Below, one piece after another: positions 62,296 through 64,000 of a DNA stretch of 64,000 nucleotides. Under the pieces are notes generated by a model. The model ran no database searches. It was not told the DNA's origin and saw nothing but the letters and a program-made list of their open reading frames with translations. The position numbers and the translations under genes are program-made. The DNA is from an uncultured Muribaculaceae bacterium (GTDB lineage: Bacteria; Bacteroidota; Bacteroidia; Bacteroidales; Muribaculaceae), in assembly GCA_910577315.1 (NCBI GenBank), contig CAJTME010000002.1, positions 243,358 through 307,357 of the forward strand, written 5' to 3'. Numbering within the stretch: the stretch's first letter is position 1; every line of letters starts with the position of its first letter.

Positions 62296-62918
62296 TGTAT
62301 AGGCATTTCTTCAAACGCGCGATTGACATAATCGCCTCAGGGGGTGCATTGTTGGTTCTAGCACTCCCACTTGGAGCCGTAACCGCCTGGTTGCATTTCG
62401 CAAACCGTGGCGCCGGCGCCTTCTTCTTTCAGGAACGGCCTGGCAGGGGGGGCAAAATCTTCAAGGTTGTCAAGTTTAAGACCATGACCGACGAACGAGA
62501 CGCCTCCGGCAACCTTCTGCCAGACGCACATAGGCTCACAAAGGTCGGACAATTTATCCGCTCTACTTCCATAGATGAGTTACCCCAGCTATGGAACGTG
62601 CTCAAGGGCGACATGTCGCTCATCGGCCCGCGTCCCCTGTTGGTAAAATACCTACCGTATTATACAGAACGTGAACAAATACGGCACGCTGTGCGCCCCG
62701 GCATCACCGGGCTGGCGCAAGTAAACGGCCGAAGTCATGTCGAATGGGACGAGAAGCTTGAATACGATGCCAAATATGTTGAGAACTTGTCTTTTGCTCT
62801 CGACTGTAAAATCCTATATAAAACCATAATCAACGTGCTCCGCGGCTCTGACATTGAGCTACTTCCTGAAAGCCACGACCTTGATGTAATCCGTAACCGT
62901 AAGCAACGTGATATATAA
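62295..62918 (+). CDS. initiating sugar-phosphate transferase (PglC type)
   Basis: Monotopic phosphoglycosyltransferase that puts the first sugar phosphate onto undecaprenyl phosphate. 207 residues: a single re-entrant helix at the start (RAIDIIASGGALLVLALPL), then KVVKFKTMTD, the catalytic pair region TSIDELPQLWNVLKGDMSLI, and GPRPLL. RPGITGLAQVNGR is also characteristic. Short length means it lacks the extra membrane domain of WbaP. Confidence 0.94.
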   Translation: MYRHFFKRAIDIIASGGALLVLALPLGAVTAWLHFANRGAGAFFFQERPGRGGKIFKVVKFKTMTDERDASGNLLPDAHRLTKVGQFIRSTSIDELPQLWNVLKGDMSLIGPRPLLVKYLPYYTEREQIRHAVRPGITGLAQVNGRSHVEWDEKLEYDAKYVENLSFALDCKILYKTIINVLRGSDIELLPESHDLDVIRNRKQRDI

Positions 62919-62939
62919 ACTTTAAAAATCTGACGCACA

Positions 62940-63944
62940 ATGCCCAATATACTCTTTACATGTGCAGGCAGGCGAACTTATCTTCTTAAATATTTCAAGG
63001 AACAACTTGCTGGAGATGGCCTCATAGTCGGCGCCGACATGCAACTTACAGCTCCAGCGCTCACCGCCGCCGACATCAAGGAACAGGTTCCCGCAGTGTA
63101 TGCTCCTGAATACATTGACCGTATCCTTGAAATCTGTCTACTCCATAAAATTGATGCCATAATCAGCCTCAACGATTTAGAGCTACCTCTTTTGGCAGCC
63201 AACGCAGATAAGTTCAGAAACATAGGGACTTTACCAATAGTAGCCAGTCCAGAAATAATAAATATTTGCTTCGACAAATTTCTCACAGCAAAATTTGTGG
63301 AAAGCATCGGTCTAAATTCGCCAAAAACTTATGTGAATTTAAACAAGGCAAAGGATGCGATTAATCGAGGCCAGCTGAAATTTCCGCTTGTACTAAAGCC
63401 ACGGTGGGGTTCTGGTTCAATCGGTATTGAGTTCGTAAACAACATGGTAGAACTTGACGAAGTATATGCCACTCTTATAAAAAAAGTAAAAAAGACAATT
63501 CTTGCCAACGCTTCACAAGGCAACGAATACATACTTATTCAGCAGAAAATTGACGGACAGGAATATGGCTTGGACGTAATGAATGACCTAAATGGACAAA
63601 ACCGAGCCGTCTCAGTCAAAAAAAAGCTTGCCATGAGAGCAGGCGAGACAGACAAAGCACAGACAATTGACAGCGTTCCTCTACGCGAAATAGGTTTTGC
63701 ACTCGGACGCACACTTAAACATATAGGAAACCTTGATGTGGACGTCTTCGAGGAGAACGGAACTTATTACGTTCTTGAACTCAATCCCCGTTTTGGAGGA
63801 GGGTTTCCATTCAGCTATGAGTCTGGAGTAAATTTTCCGAAGGCTATTATCGAATGGATAAACGGCAACGAAATATCCGAATCGCTGCTTATTCCCAAAT
63901 ATGGAATGACATTTGCAAAATGTGATTATTTAGTAGAAGTATAA
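62940..63944 (+). CDS. ATP-grasp enzyme of the carbamoyl-phosphate-synthase-like type
   Basis: A 334-residue ATP-grasp ligase. NILFTCAGRRTYLLKYFKEQ is the pre-ATP-grasp domain; FPLVLKPRWGSGSIGI is the ATP lysine and glycine loop; YVLELNPRFGGGFPFSYESG holds the metal-binding Glu and Asn. In surface-glycan loci such genes accompany PglC-type and DegT genes and probably attach an amino acid or other acid to a sugar. Substrate unknown. Confidence 0.87.
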   Translation: MPNILFTCAGRRTYLLKYFKEQLAGDGLIVGADMQLTAPALTAADIKEQVPAVYAPEYIDRILEICLLHKIDAIISLNDLELPLLAANADKFRNIGTLPIVASPEIINICFDKFLTAKFVESIGLNSPKTYVNLNKAKDAINRGQLKFPLVLKPRWGSGSIGIEFVNNMVELDEVYATLIKKVKKTILANASQGNEYILIQQKIDGQEYGLDVMNDLNGQNRAVSVKKKLAMRAGETDKAQTIDSVPLREIGFALGRTLKHIGNLDVDVFEENGTYYVLELNPRFGGGFPFSYESGVNFPKAIIEWINGNEISESLLIPKYGMTFAKCDYLVEV

Positions 63945-63948
63945 AAAT

Positions 63949-64000
63949 ATGAGAGACCGGATAATACTGTGCCTGGCGCATATGTCGGGCAATGAGATGA
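63949..64000 (+). CDS. DegT/DnrJ/EryC1/StrS aminotransferase, 5' end only
   Basis: Only 17 codons are in the window: MRDRIILCLAHMSGNEM. This matches the opening of PglE-like PLP sugar aminotransferases as I remember them (LCLAHMSG followed by a Glu). With the PglC-type transferase it suggests an amino-dideoxy sugar such as a bacillosamine-type residue. Confidence 0.65.
   Translation, partial: MRDRIILCLAHMSGNEM

Noticed and set aside
62446..62452. G7 run in the PglC-type gene as another slippage tract
   Set aside because: Seven Gs encode conserved residues (Arg-Gly-Gly) and the run is short; it is not clearly beyond chance.
1..64000. CRISPR arrays, rRNA genes, insertion sequences, restriction or other defence genes
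   Set aside because: I saw no regularly spaced repeats, rRNA, transposase or nuclease-helicase modules in the window.

Overview
The window reads as chromosomal DNA of a Bacteroidales gut bacterium. Muribaculaceae is my best guess, from gene content only. Reasons: many genes sit behind the Bacteroidetes promoter element TAnnTTTG (usually TAACTTTG); Shine-Dalgarno sites are mostly absent; and the families are typical of the phylum (UpxY antiterminator, PorQ of type IX secretion, OstA-like LptA, CCDC81-type HU/SPOR protein, DUF4924, DUF6155, a SerA with Lys where most have His). I could not search databases, so names rest on motif recognition.

Positions 1-40800 are mostly ordinary core genome in tight, often ATGA-overlapping operons: a TonB-dependent receptor (cut by the window edge) with lptB and udk; mlaE-mlaF-holB; rubrerythrin; mltG; a HU/SPOR protein with nitroreductase, DUF2520, KdsC-like HAD and maf; pgpA-plsC-lipoprotein; a DUF59 protein, lpxH and DUF4924; a putative porin; a SurA-like chaperone with OstA-like LPS protein and MATE pump; serC-serA; a MINPP-type phytase; two more SurA-like proteins; guaB; DUF3737 with PatB; and EamA-porQ-cmk-ispH-exonuclease. 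Envelope building (LPS transport, lipid A, phospholipid, outer-membrane folding) is the common theme.

Positions 40811-41697 hold a tRNA-Ser(GCT) whose 3' end is repeated 16/16 about 800 bp downstream. The DNA between has no integrase, but carries 11-bp direct repeats and the 3' part of a gene that looks phage-derived. I read it as the decayed stump of an element integrated in the tRNA. It is followed by a redox cluster whose first gene, a short-chain dehydrogenase, has lost its middle.

Positions 43640-64000 are a surface polysaccharide locus: UpxY antiterminator, flippase, EpsG-type polymerase, eight glycosyltransferases, WecB epimerase, three membrane acyltransferases, a PglC-type initiating transferase, an ATP-grasp enzyme and the start of a DegT aminotransferase. 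It carries several independent signs of switching. The promoter lies on a 160-bp segment between 15-bp inverted repeats (a predicted invertible promoter, now ON). One acyltransferase has a C10 tract just after its GTG start that puts it out of frame (full length needs C9 or C12). A second has a C9 tract inside the coding region and is in frame. The third has a single in-frame amber codon before a still intact C-terminus. The best candidate for something new here is this layered control: an on/off promoter for the whole polymer plus separate switching of its acyl decorations.
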